Below are positions 23,592 to 34,310 of a stretch of 64,000 bases of DNA, piece by piece. The position numbers and the translations under genes were made by a program. How positions within the stretch are numbered: position 1 is the stretch's first letter; every line of letters starts with the position of its first letter. The notes beneath the pieces are model-generated. The model did no database searches and was not told the DNA's origin. It was given only the letters and a program-made list of their open reading frames with translations. Source of the DNA: Trichomonas vaginalis G3 (taxonomy: Eukaryota; Parabasalia; Trichomonadida; Trichomonadidae). Location of the stretch: assembly GCF_026262505.1 (NCBI RefSeq), contig NC_067205.1, positions 9,362,001 to 9,426,000 of the forward strand, read 5' to 3'.

Positions 23592-25557
23592 TCTTTTCAG
23601 GGGGGTTATACCGTGATATTAGCCTTGTACCGAAAAAAAGTGATGGGCAATGCCGTAAAGTCATTTCAAGAGCCTTGTACCGATAAACTAGCCTTGTACT
23701 GCCATTTTATGGTGACGTAAAGTATTCAAAAAATTTGCAATGTAAACCATTACATGGCAGAAACTTTAAAATAAACAAAAACATGACACTTAGTACAGGG
23801 GCTTTTTGGCTGGTGAAGTCAGATAAAACGTGGCTCAAGTGCTCGTTTAAAATTAAAAATGGAATTTCTCACAGTCGAATTTCTTGGTAGACAACAAAAG
23901 TTTATCATCAATTGTCGCGCCGAAGGTATGACATATAGTCAAACTAAGCTTGCATGGGAGGAAGAATACCCAGATCTCGGAACTTTTACATCCAATCTCA
24001 TTGCTACTGCACTTAAAAGAGCTGCATTAGGTCTATACTGGGAAAAAGGGAATCATGGCGGTGCAGATCCATACCTATGCGAGCGTGATCAGCTCACTTT
24101 AAAAGAAATTATCGAAGATTCTGCTTACAAAGGTGAAGCTCTAGAAGCAGCTGACATTATTGACGAGGCGTTCAAGTTGAAAGAGCTCAGAAGAGATTAT
24201 GGTTACAGATTCCTTCTTGAGATTAATTGTCCTACTCTTGCAGAAGAAGTTATCAATACTCTTGGTGGTGATGATGTATCGAGACCTTATGTTAACCATA
24301 TTTTACAGCAATTGCATTGCAAGCTTAAGGCATGCCAAGAGATTGAAGAATCAAGATACATGGCGTGTGAACCAAGAATTATCGAAGAATTCTACGATAA
24401 ACATCGTGAAACAATCGAAAGTACTCCAGAGGAGTTGATTTTTAGTATCGATGAAACATTCATAAACAAATTTAAGAAGAAGAAAGTTGCATTACCTGAG
24501 GAGATAGAGCATATGATCGCCAAAGGAATTCCAAACTTTCCGCACATTACAGCTTTATGCGGATGCTCAATGACAGGCAAATCTGTCCCACCTCTCTTTG
24601 TTCTCCCATGTATTGCAGAACTACCTAGAGAACTGAAAGTATTCCAGCGCGAAAAACATTGTTGGTTTACTTCTACGCCAAAAGGCTGGGTGAACAGAAG
24701 TGTATTCTTATTGTATTGCATTTTCTTCATCGAGTGGCTTAACTTTGAACGCCAGAGAATGCCAGAATATATACGTGACAAGCCTGCTCTCATTGTGTGT
24801 GATGGACACTCCAGCCGCGAGAATCCTCTGGCATTGTTCCTTTTGGCAAGTGCCAACATCAAATTAATTGTTCTTCCCGCACATACAACACACATTTTAC
24901 AAGTATTTGATGTTGGCATTGCCAAAAGATTAAAGTCCAAATTCACGGATTATCTGAGAGATTACATTAAGGCACCGAAGCAAGAGTTCAACAGCAATGC
25001 TGCAATGATGCGCTACGCCATTATCTACTCATTTATTAGCGCATGGCAAGAATCAGTATCATTAAGAACGGTTCAAAATGCTGTTGCCGCCTGCGGTCTT
25101 TGCCCTTGTTCTGTAGAAGCTCTCAAACATAATAAGTATGTTCGTGAATTGACTCCTGCAGAAAAAGAATTGCAAGAGAAAAGAAATTACCGTAATCGAA
25201 ATCGTATTAACATCAATGGTGAAGAATTGACGATGATGGACATGATTTGCGCAATTTCTGACAATATTAAGAAGAATCCTGCAAATCACAGATTTTGCAG
25301 GAAGCCAGAACAAGACACCAAGGAACGTTTCTACTTTTGGATTACAAACTATCTTGATCCCAGCACTGAGTTGTTGACAAAACTCCCTAATATGCCAGGT
25401 TATAGTCCAAATGATTAGGAAAATTTTCCAATTTTCCAACAAAAATTTTCCAATTCTCCACCAAAAAATTTTTAATAAAATATTATTTTACGGCATTGCC
25501 CGTCACTTTTTTTCGGTACAAGGCTAATATCACGGTATAACCCCCCTGAAAAGACTT
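23589..25557 (+). mobile_element. pogo/Tigger-type DNA transposon, complete
   Basis: A 1969-bp element with 71-bp terminal inverted repeats (23589-23659 and 25487-25557) that differ at one base (GTGATGGG against GTGACGGG). The ends start AAGTCTTTTCAGGGGGG. The flanking TA on each side (23587-23588, 25558-25559) is the target duplication of the Tc1/mariner/pogo superfamily. A subterminal AGCCTTGTAC motif occurs three times at the left end. One intact transposase gene lies inside. Near-identical ends and an open gene mean a recent insertion. The left flank beyond TA matches the host repeat at 31087, the right flank does not. Confidence 0.9.
23859..25418 (+). CDS. pogo-type transposase (DDE_1)
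   Basis: A 519-residue protein. The N-terminal ~160 residues hold helix-turn-helix segments for end binding (GMTYSQTKLAWEEEYPDLGT; then NTLGGDDVSRPYVNHILQQLHCK). The DDE_1 catalytic core has its three acids visible: IFSIDETF (D198), LIVCDGHSSR (D315) and HILQVFDVGIAK (D351), spacing D36D, with LPAHTTHILQVFDVG as the family hallmark. It catalyses cut-and-paste transposition. The C-terminal ~100 residues are basic. Start at the ATG after AATTAAAA. Intact, codon use more even than in the surrounding AT-rich DNA, which fits a recent arrival. Confidence 0.93.
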   Translation: MEFLTVEFLGRQQKFIINCRAEGMTYSQTKLAWEEEYPDLGTFTSNLIATALKRAALGLYWEKGNHGGADPYLCERDQLTLKEIIEDSAYKGEALEAADIIDEAFKLKELRRDYGYRFLLEINCPTLAEEVINTLGGDDVSRPYVNHILQQLHCKLKACQEIEESRYMACEPRIIEEFYDKHRETIESTPEELIFSIDETFINKFKKKKVALPEEIEHMIAKGIPNFPHITALCGCSMTGKSVPPLFVLPCIAELPRELKVFQREKHCWFTSTPKGWVNRSVFLLYCIFFIEWLNFERQRMPEYIRDKPALIVCDGHSSRENPLALFLLASANIKLIVLPAHTTHILQVFDVGIAKRLKSKFTDYLRDYIKAPKQEFNSNAAMMRYAIIYSFISAWQESVSLRTVQNAVAACGLCPCSVEALKHNKYVRELTPAEKELQEKRNYRNRNRININGEELTMMDMICAISDNIKKNPANHRFCRKPEQDTKERFYFWITNYLDPSTELLTKLPNMPGYSPND

Positions 25558-25742
25558 TACTATTTTTTCGATAAATAATAAAAAAGTTGGAAAATTTCTA
25601 CATTCAAATTTTCAAAGACCTGTTACGGGCGCGTATAGTAAAAATTGAAGAAAAACTGTTATCAAATATATTTTGATTACTTTCCAATCTATTGGAATTT
25701 TTTTGAATTGAATAATCGTAATCCATTTAATTTTATATATAA

Positions 25743-26831
25743 ATGTCTAAATACTATAAATTTACTAGAACAAGTTCTAGTGACAAACAACCGCCTACAG
25801 CTTTATTTGCGATGATATCTAAACCATCTGCACTAGATTATATTGAAGAATCTGAAAAATATATTATTCAACTTTACGGAAAACACGAAGAATTTAGGAA
25901 TAGATCTGATTTTATGGGAAAACTTGAAAGGTTAATCCCATACGGTCCTTTCATTATCAATTTAGTAAGTAATAATGAAAAAGAATTACAAAAGTTAGTA
26001 AATTATCAAACAAATTACCAACAAACGAATTTAGAATTCGCAGACATTGGTGTAAAGACCGATATTCCTAATTATGAAGCAATAGTTAATAATCTTATCA
26101 AATACGCAAATTATTCTGATAAATTCTTTAAATTTATTCAAAATCGAATTTCAAATTTAACAGCTATACCAGCTCAGTATATTTTGAATTGCCCAGAAAA
26201 GTCACCACTTCTATCATCATTATTAGAAAAAAAAATTCTAATCAATCCAGAACCAAAAGAATTCAACATCTATAACAATCAAAATACGTATCTTGCTAGT
26301 CTTATGGAAGCATACGGAATCGCATCTAATCCTACACAGTCTTCTATCATAGATAAAACGCATTTACAGCCACTCCTTTCAAAAGCGAGCAACTACGAAT
26401 CGGCATATATACAAATAATCAACGCATTCGCATTGCATCCTAATTTTTTTGATAAATGGTTTGATTTTATTGGATTTAAGACACATCTCAGTAATTTCCA
26501 CTTTAGCTTACTAATGTTCAACGACAATTGGATAATAAAAATATTCGAAGGCTCAAAAGAGTTAAAAGGACAAATAATATTCTATTATTTGCACAATGAC
26601 GGTGGATACAAAACAATTTTCGACTATTTTACAAAAGCTAAGAAAGCTCTTACTAATGATAAAAAGGAAATATCTACTACTTATTATGTTGGTGTTGCTT
26701 ATTTCAGAAAATATGCTTTAGAAGCATTATCTGAATTTTCTGATATAATAACAACAGAATACCTTATGGATGTAATAGAATTCCTTGATGAAGAATATAG
26801 ACATGTTAATTCTGCCTCAAAATCCATATAA
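25743..26831 (+). CDS. Host hypothetical protein, 362 residues
   Basis: A helical, Asn/Lys/Tyr-rich protein with no domain I recognise (MSKYYKFTRTSSSDKQPPTALFAMISKPSALDYIEESEKYIIQLYGKHEEF...). No signal peptide or membrane segment. Paired helices through 60-340 (for example PNFFDKWFDFIGFKTHLSNFHFSLLMFND) could be an alpha-solenoid of the kind that precedes ankyrin repeats in trichomonad proteins, but no ankyrin consensus is seen. It begins 185 bp after the transposon. The upstream AATCCATTTAATTT is only a weak match to the host initiator. Confidence 0.55.
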   Translation: MSKYYKFTRTSSSDKQPPTALFAMISKPSALDYIEESEKYIIQLYGKHEEFRNRSDFMGKLERLIPYGPFIINLVSNNEKELQKLVNYQTNYQQTNLEFADIGVKTDIPNYEAIVNNLIKYANYSDKFFKFIQNRISNLTAIPAQYILNCPEKSPLLSSLLEKKILINPEPKEFNIYNNQNTYLASLMEAYGIASNPTQSSIIDKTHLQPLLSKASNYESAYIQIINAFALHPNFFDKWFDFIGFKTHLSNFHFSLLMFNDNWIIKIFEGSKELKGQIIFYYLHNDGGYKTIFDYFTKAKKALTNDKKEISTTYYVGVAYFRKYALEALSEFSDIITTEYLMDVIEFLDEEYRHVNSASKSI

Positions 26832-27327
26832 AAAAATATTTGTTAGAGAATAAAAAATTTTAAAATATTGAATAATTTCTTTAATACCACATATACGTAA
26901 GTCGAATTAAGGATCTCGTTTGGAGAAAAAACAGCTGGGATCTCCAAATTCCAAAAATATATTAAAGTTGGAGAAGATTTTTCTCCATATGAGATCATTA
27001 GTCGAATAAGAATGACTATGGAATAACTGTGATTAAAAAATTTCACTCAAATACATATTATTTGTGTTATTGAATGAATCTAGTTCGGTATGTAACATGA
27101 TTAATGTACATTTTATTGCATTTGATGATATTTAATTTTCAATTTGTAATTTGGAATTAATCTTAATAATATTTGCTTTTTGGTTAATGATAATGTAAGG
27201 TGTGGACCTACTGTATTGATATGAATAATAAAGGAATTTAGAATAAGCATAAATAATCACAGGAATGTAACAATTTTTTGAAAGTTTTACAAATAATCAA
27301 TGAAAATTAAAATCATGATTTATATTG
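26832..27327. other. Gene-free AT-rich stretch
   Basis: No supported reading frame, RNA or clear repeat. GATCTC(G/C)...GAGATC at 26910-26998 are short complementary pieces only. Confidence 0.5.
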
Positions 27328-27648
27328 ATGTACTATCAAAATTACTCAAACAGTGCAACAGAAAGTGAGGCAGGAATTTTAGGGCTTATTAGATCTAATA
27401 ATGCAAATACTTGTTTTAATTATTGCTATTTTGTGGATAATTTTGTAGAAAATGGTTTTTTATTTGGAACAGTATATAATACGGATACCATAACTTTAAT
27501 AAACTGCATGATTATTGGTAATACAATTCAAATTCATTCTGGAAATGGCACTTTCAGCTACATTAATCCACAATCAACAAAAATCATTATTAGTTTCTAC
27601 TCAACTGACTTATGTCCAGGAGTAGGTGACAAAAGTGCATACTCTTAA
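27328..27648 (+). pseudogene. Fragment of a Pmp-like surface protein
   Basis: A 106-residue frame (YYQNYSNSATESEAGILGLIRSNNANTCFNYCYFVDNF...TDTITLINCMIIGNTIQIHSGNGTFSY) with the regular strand-turn pattern of the parallel beta-helix seen in trichomonad polymorphic-membrane-protein-like surface proteins (..N.C.I.GN.). Full members have hundreds to over a thousand residues with a signal peptide and a membrane segment; both are missing here. Probably a decayed or displaced piece of a host gene. Confidence 0.4.
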
Positions 27649-28514
27649 ACAACCGTCGGATTTCCGGGTGAAATCGTGACACACTTTCGTCTTTCGTAGG
27701 CAGTGGTGGTTGTTACAAAAGGTAACTTCGAATGTAGCGTGAAATCTGCAAAAAAAATTCTGAAATTTGAATGGAGAACACAAAAATTGAATAGTTTACG
27801 TCAATAAAAAAGAGAAAAATGAAGCCAATGTGTCTCGAACCTAGGACTTAGAGCAGCAATCCCACTGTTTATCCCATTACATATTACACTACATGCATCT
27901 CTCACCTCAGTGAATGAGATCAACTATATGATAACTTTTTCCCCATTATATTCTTGTGGAAAAGTGACAAATAGCAACTTTGACCCTCTCTCCTTATGTC
28001 CAGGGCATAAATTCATAGAATATCCATTATCTACAGATTCAAGAGATGAATTTCATAAATTTTTTTCTAAAATCCATAAGCGAAGATGAATTTATACAAT
28101 AAAATGTTATTTATTATTAAACCTTAATTTCGGGAGATATTTTTTTTGAGCGTGCAATCATTCCCCAATGACATGGCCTTCAATTCAGATGTTTCAGGTT
28201 AATTTTTAATGACATTTCATGCTAGTTGTCAAAAATTTGAATTGAAGTCAAATGTGCACAAGGGCAGCCTTGAGAAGATTCTAAAATGGAATATATGTTG
28301 CCACTTTTCATGATAAACTTATTATCCACATTAATAGACGGTCTTGTTGGTATAGGAAGTAACTTAAAATTTAGCATAAAATCAGGGGAATAAAATCCTA
28401 AAAATGAATATGGAATTGATTAACCAACATTTCTTATAAATCCAAAACTTCGAACTCGGATAAAAAGTAACATATTGAAAGTATTAAAACAATTTTTAAA
28501 CAGAAAATAGATTC
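27649..28514. other. Intergenic, with a tRNA-like relic
   Basis: No gene. On the minus strand, about 27832-27900 holds AGGTTCGAGAC (a B-box match) preceded by GGGATAAACAGTGG, with tRNA-like spacing, so it may be a worn tRNA or tRNA-derived short element. The rest is AT-rich without features. Confidence 0.3.
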
Positions 28515-29594
28515 TTAGTTAAATCCTAGATATCTAGCCGGTATATCTTCAAAATCTGAAGGATTATTTCTATACCATCTATAGAATTTCCATTTCAAGC
28601 TAATACATTGATTATACATAGCGCATCCAGGAAGTAATTTAATTTTAATATAGTGATTTCCTCTTGTGAAATACTGCCTAGGTGTTGTCACAACTGATTC
28701 ACCTTTTTCTTCGCAATCAAATCTGTCATCAAGTGATCCAACAACAAGATTACCATCGATATATAGTTCTGCTTTTGGAATAGATTTGAGCTGGAATTGT
28801 AGATCTGTATTTTGAGGAACATAGAGAATTGAATTTAGTTCTATTGTTGAATAGGATTCTGAGAATTCTTTCATCGAGAAATCTTCATAAACTTGATAAG
28901 AATCTGTTGTCGAATCATTATAATAAGATGTATAAACAACACCTCTCTTTCCTTCTGGAAATACATATTGGGATGTATCTTCACAGAAGATATTATCAGA
29001 GAAACTATTACAAGTGCATCCGAGGCCATCTGATTCTCTGCCGTATTCAAGAGAGCCATGTTCGTTACAGTATGCATCATTATATTGACTACATGTATCT
29101 GTGTAATATCCTGGCAAGCAATCTTCTGTATAGCAGTCCATAATCGTAGTAGATGTACTATCAATTAATGTTCCATTAAGATAACCTTCTATACGATCAG
29201 TCACACAGTTATTTTCATCAGCAATTGTATATGGATAACATCTATTTGCATAAAGATATTGATTAAACGATTTTTCTTTCCAACCAGTACATTCATCACC
29301 TCTATCTTTCTGGTGTTGATTGACAAACTTGGTATAGATAGCGGGCCATGCTTTGGATTTAATTTCATAATATCCAGATACTTTGGGGCAAAATGAGCCG
29401 GCAATCCAATGCCAATGATGACTGTTTGAACTACTTTTTCGATAGTATGATGTTACTTTACCAACATAGTGATCATCATGATCATAATAGTTTAAAACTC
29501 CTAAATTTCCATTACTTTGTGAGGAACATGCGATTTTTGGAACTTTAATATCATCATCTTCAAGCACATTATAGAAAATTAAGTATTGAAGCAT
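28515..29594 (-). CDS. PA14/EGF-type extracellular protein, probably shortened at the N-terminus
   Basis: A 359-residue protein. About 15-150 resembles a PA14-type domain (YYRKSSSNSHHWHWIAGSFCPKVSGYYEIKSKAWPAIYTKF...GYLNGTLIDS). At 150-205 is a Cys-rich EGF-like module (CYTEDCLPGYYTDTCSQYNDAYCNEHGSLEYG...GLGCTCNSF). From 215 a second PA14-like domain follows (GVVYTSYYND...KAELYIDGNLVVGS...YFTRGNHYIKIKLLPGC). PA14 domains bind glycans on cell surfaces. The start (MLQYLIFYNVLEDDD) is not a convincing signal peptide and no membrane anchor follows, so the gene may be a piece of a longer adhesin-like gene. Confidence 0.5.
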   Translation of the reverse strand: MLQYLIFYNVLEDDDIKVPKIACSSQSNGNLGVLNYYDHDDHYVGKVTSYYRKSSSNSHHWHWIAGSFCPKVSGYYEIKSKAWPAIYTKFVNQHQKDRGDECTGWKEKSFNQYLYANRCYPYTIADENNCVTDRIEGYLNGTLIDSTSTTIMDCYTEDCLPGYYTDTCSQYNDAYCNEHGSLEYGRESDGLGCTCNSFSDNIFCEDTSQYVFPEGKRGVVYTSYYNDSTTDSYQVYEDFSMKEFSESYSTIELNSILYVPQNTDLQFQLKSIPKAELYIDGNLVVGSLDDRFDCEEKGESVVTTPRQYFTRGNHYIKIKLLPGCAMYNQCISLKWKFYRWYRNNPSDFEDIPARYLGFN

Positions 29595-31086
29595 TACAGG
29601 TTCACTTTGAGAAGAAATAATTGGATCACATCACTAAGTATGACGAAAATTTGCATCATATTAACGATATTAAAAAATGGAAAATGGAATAATAATACTC
29701 CATTTACTATAAATCATAATAATAATGCAGTTCAGTAAGGAAGTCAATTTGGAAAATTGTTTTCACTTTAGGAGAATATAATTTTCCATTTGGAAAATTT
29801 AAAAAGTGAGACGCGCAGGATTCGAACTTTTTTAAAAGTTGATTTAAATGAATTTTAGTGTGGAATATAAGGATAATATCATATTTAAAATAAGAATATA
29901 CTAGTTTAGGTGGTATTAATTTTTTCGATAAATTTGAGAGTATGCACGTTTAGGGCATGAAAAGTGTCAATTCGCTCAGCGAAAGCTGAGCTAGCTTCGT
30001 TCTCGAAAGAATAAGGAAGGAGTGAAGGAGAATGATACAGAAGTTGACACATTCATATCATTTCAACAAATTTTGATCAAATTGAAATTCTAAAATTCAA
30101 TTCAATTCATATCCTTCAGTCAGTACATTGATATCCTTCTGCATCACAATGATAACTCGGGCATCAATAGTTCTACAACTAACTCAGAAAAAACAAGATT
30201 ATTACTTCCTGCTTACAGCTTTTAAAAAGTTTCGATGATAAAAATCACTCTACTCTCGTTTATCGACATATGGTGATAGTAGGTAAACATATTCTTATCG
30301 ATATTAATAAAAATATTTGTACGAAAATCTTATCCAATTAGAGAGTTATTCATAAAGTATATGATAATTATAATTACTTTATCTTTGTTTTATCTTTGAA
30401 TAAACAATTTAATTTAAATTGCATAATATTTTTTGGTTGAAAGACAGGAAACTTAGTTGAGTTTGTATTATTTTTATCGTTTAATTCATCGTATCAGTGA
30501 GTGATCCAGATATTTAAGATATTTAGAAAAAAAATTATTAATTTGATTAACAAATTTTAATCAAAATAGCAAAAATCTATTTGATAGCTAAACAAACAAT
30601 AATTTTTATTTCAAGCAAAATCACTTATTTTCATCTAAACGTATAAAATTGTCAATTTTATGAAAATAAATTGAAAATCTCATGAAATGTAAAGGAGAGT
30701 AATATTTTTCAATTTTCTTTTTTTCTTTGTCTCAAATATTTTCTGTTGGGAATTTTCTTGTTATCAAAAAATAATTTTAATATTTGTTTATTTCATTACA
30801 TACAATAAAATTTTAAAAACTCTATTTCTTCTCAAGAAAATTTTTTCCTTCATATGAAGAAACATTTTGTTCTCCATTTGATACTGAGTCTAAATCTCGA
30901 TTTTTGAATTTTCTTCTTTCCAAATTTTGCAAATTACCTCAGACTTTTCAGAGGATTGAGTTGCCACTCCATCCTCTGAAATAGTCTGTGGTAATTTTTA
31001 GTCTCTACACTATTTCAATATAAGCTCCATTTTTAAACAGTTTTTACACTATTTCAATATAAGCTCCATTTTAAGCTCTATACCAT
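29595..31086. other. Intergenic AT-rich stretch with small structures
   Basis: No gene. At 29812-29835 the minus strand reads GTTCGAATCCTGCGCGTCTCAC, the 3' half of a tRNA with a perfect B box but no visible 5' half. At 29974-29991 is GCTCAGC-GAAA-GCTGAGC, a 7-bp hairpin with a GNRA loop in an island of less AT-rich, purine-rich sequence to 30035. At 30932-30996 is an imperfect long hairpin, followed at ~31005-31075 by a ~41-bp tandem duplication (ACTATTTCAATATAAGCTCC). Confidence 0.45.
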
Positions 31087-31328
31087 CTTTAAAAATTTTT
31101 AAGTTTTGACAATGAAAATAAGCTCTGTGACCATGTAAATATATATCTATGCAAAACGAGAGGTTAATTTATTTTATTTCAAAATTTAAAATTTTAATAT
31201 TTAATTATATAAATTAAAATAAACATTTTTACAAATTTTTATAAAAAAATATGTGACATATCGTTTTACCACAATTCAAAATAATTAATGTTGATAAATG
31301 TATTTAATATGTAATATTAAACATATTT
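31087..31328 (-). repeat. 242-bp inverted repeat, right copy
   Basis: Reverse complement of 23350-23591. It has no transposon and no Polinton next to it, so its flanks (ATACCAT on the left, TGCGCGAGAAG on the right) show what the host sequence looks like without either insertion. Non-coding. Confidence 0.9.
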
Positions 31329-34299
31329 TGCGCGAGAAGTGAGTTGTGGTAACTTTCGTGGATATCCATCGTTCATTTTATGGTAAAAATTCTCAATTTG
31401 TGGGAAAAGTTCTCAATTTTGTGGTAATTTTTATGTACCACAACTCAATTTGTGGTCACTTCATCTTACCACGTGGTAAGTTTTTATAAAACTCTTTATT
31501 TACCATTGATTTCTGATTTAATATCAATATCTTGAATAATCAAGCATATCTATCGCTTTAAATTTTATTCTCTAATTCCAAAAAAATTCAAAAATCAAAA
31601 AATGAAAAAAATATTTAGAATTTTTTCCGTCAAAAATAAAAAATGTTCCCACTGAGTGGTTTCCATGGAAAGTTACCACTGGGTCCCACAGGGATTGGCC
31701 TAGCTAGGCTGTACAAGATTTAAAAAAACATTGCCGGGTTACCGTAGAGGCCTAAAAAATCGCGCCTCGGCGGCAAGCCGCCTCGGCATTAAGAATGCGC
31801 ATCTAAATTTTTATATGTCCTTCTTTCTTTTATTTTTCCCTTCCCTTTCTTTTCTTTTTCTTTTTTTCCCTCCTCTTGCTCTCATTTACCTTTTTTTTCC
31901 TTTTCTCATCATTTTTCAAAATTTTAAATTTTTATCAAAAATCTTGCCTATAAAAGCAGACTATGGAACCTTTTAATGCCTCTTAATCAATATTATACAG
32001 CATAAAGCATATTAAATGAAAGTAATTACGTATAAATTTATTTTATTATCTTATTTATTAATTCTTTAGCATGTATTGTTTAATATTAACTTTTCTGTAC
32101 ATTAAATATGATATCTCCAAAGTATGAATGCCTTGTAACGAAACGAAAACTTAATTTTATGTTGAATATTTGTCACAAACATTAGATTATTAAAATATAT
32201 GTTGGATATCCCTTAGTATGAGACTTCATGACTCTTGTAGTCTAACGTGAGCTTTGGATTGCAAGCTCTGTGGTTAACGAACATAAATTAATTGTAAAGT
32301 TTTCAAAATTTTTCATCGTTTCTATCAGCATCTATTTTTCCTTTAAAATAATATATTTGTATGAATACAATATTTAGTAATTTTTTTATTTCCCATAATT
32401 TCATTCAAAATTTCAGAAAAAATTAATTTCTATTCAATATTATTTCAGCTTCAAAACACTTCATTCTTATAGATGTTGATTCACTAAAGTGTGATACTCA
32501 ATGTCTTATTTCAATGAAAATTGTTCTGCAAATTTATTTCACTTTTGACCTCACTTTTTCCGTAATTCAATTTTTTACTTTTAATATTTTAGATCTTCAT
32601 AATATCATTTGAAAAATTAACCATATAAAAAAATCAAGTTAACAATTCACTTTTTCCGTAATTCAAAAATCAAAAATATAAATAATATATCTTTTTATCA
32701 ATATTATTATTATATTCTATGAAAAATGAGGTCCGGAAATTTTGCGGATTCCCGTAACTCAATTTACGGAAAAAGTGCAGTAAACTATTCAAAATACGGA
32801 AAAATTGGTGTAAACTAATGATTTTACGGTAAAATCACGGAAAGTCCCGGAAGAATATATGTGCCTATATGAAATTATACAAAAATGAATCAAACGCATT
32901 TTAAAAGATTGTTCTTGTATTATAAATGCTATTCGCAGATTTATTAGTTGAAGAAAATTACCAAATTTTTGCCGATTTACAAAAAATGATTTACAAAGCA
33001 TATTTTTATAAGGCTTTAAAAATCTTTAAAATGTGACCGGTGACGGAAATCCATGGTAACCAACCGCGGTTCCCGTTTGGAATGCCATAAGTATTTCTTA
33101 ATAGAATGTGAAATAAAGTAAAATTAACTATATTCAAAATGGAAAAAAATCCAAAAAAAATTTGAAAAAAAGAATTTCATGATAAAAAGCATAAATTTTG
33201 CATCAGAAAATTAAATTCAGGTATTTTTTTGAAATAGAAAGAGTCCTAAAATTAGTTAAAAATCATTTTTTATTCAAAAGAAACGCTATTTTAAGGAATT
33301 GAAAAGAATTATTTAATAATATTTTATTTATAGAATTTGCATATATCATATGCATAGACATATTGAATTGTAAACATGAGAACACTAATTACATTAACTT
33401 GTCGTTCAAATTATTGCATCGAGAAAAAAGTGCTATAAATTTACTCAATTAGTTTACAAACGTAAATGTTTGACATAAACTTTACGTTTGTAAACCAATT
33501 TGATTAAATTTAGTAAATTTTAGTTCGAATGCAAGTTTTCTCGGTAAATCATTTTTTAGACCTCAAATGAGATGTATGATCATATGAGTCACATATGATT
33601 TAATCCGAATATGTGTGAGAATTGAGTTTAAAACGAAGTTTATTTTTTGGACTATATTTCGCCATTTTAAAATGTGTAATAATGATATAATTCGCATGAA
33701 ATTGAAAAATATTGACTGGATGTGTAATGGTTTTATAATTGCAATGTTGATTTGATCGAATTTAAATGAATATATAACGCGATGAAATTTCGAATTGCTC
33801 AAATGTCTGTAATTCATATATGGTGCACATATTAATATTACATTTCGTTGATATTTACCACATAAACCTTTAAATATTAAGTCATTTTAAAGTTATATGC
33901 GATTTAGTTCAAAATGCACGTTTAGAAAAAGACGATAACGATTAAATTACAAAATCGATAACGACCCGAAAAAAATTGAATGCACTTTCAAAAAAATTTC
34001 AAAAGGTAAAAGTTGGCTTTTTATACTTGGTATATGCACTTAATATATGATAAATATTCATTTTAATTTCAATACTTCCTAAATTGTTCTAAAATCAGTC
34101 TGGTGGGATTAATTTGTCTGCCATGTCAAATTTTCAAAAAAGTATGCAAATAAAAGAGTATACGAATAACATATTTAAAACAGAAAAAAGAGTCTAGTTT
34201 TGGATAGTGTAATTCGATTTCTTGGAAATTTTTTGAAAGAGTATTCAATTTTTTCTCATAAAATTTAGGGCGTATGGATATTTAAAAAAAATATTTTCT
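31329..34299. other. Long gene-free host stretch
   Basis: No supported gene in about 3 kb. Seen: a GC-rich island at ~31675-31800 in otherwise AT-rich DNA, with the palindromes GCCTAGCTAGGC (31698-31709) and GCC-TC-GGCGGC-AA-GCCGCC-TC-GGC (31764-31787); short CACTTTTTCCGTAATTCA repeats at 32545-32660; and a near-perfect 54-bp hairpin at 33447-33500 (GTTTACAAACGTAAA and complement). Confidence 0.5.
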
Positions 34300-34305
34300 T
34301 CATTT
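34300..34305 (+). promoter_or_regulatory. Host initiator element TCATTT
   Basis: TCATTT ten bases before the ATG at 34311 fits the trichomonad initiator TCA(+1)(Y)T(W), which normally lies 6-20 bases before the start codon. This supports both the host type and the gene start. Confidence 0.55.
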
Positions 34306-34310
34306 TTAAG

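Noticed and set aside
24392-24946. 184-residue frame opposite the transposase
   Set aside because: Shadow of the transposase gene, whose catalytic residues and length fix the true strand.
23350-31328. A 7.9-kb transposon or Polinton with 242-bp terminal inverted repeats
   Set aside because: The contents are host-type genes and a separate pogo element; no capsid, integrase or polymerase gene is present, and the right copy has no target duplication that I can see. A host inverted duplication fits better.
31731-31976. 81-residue frame rich in Phe and Leu
   Set aside because: It comes from a T/C-rich tract after the GC island; no conserved feature and no initiator.
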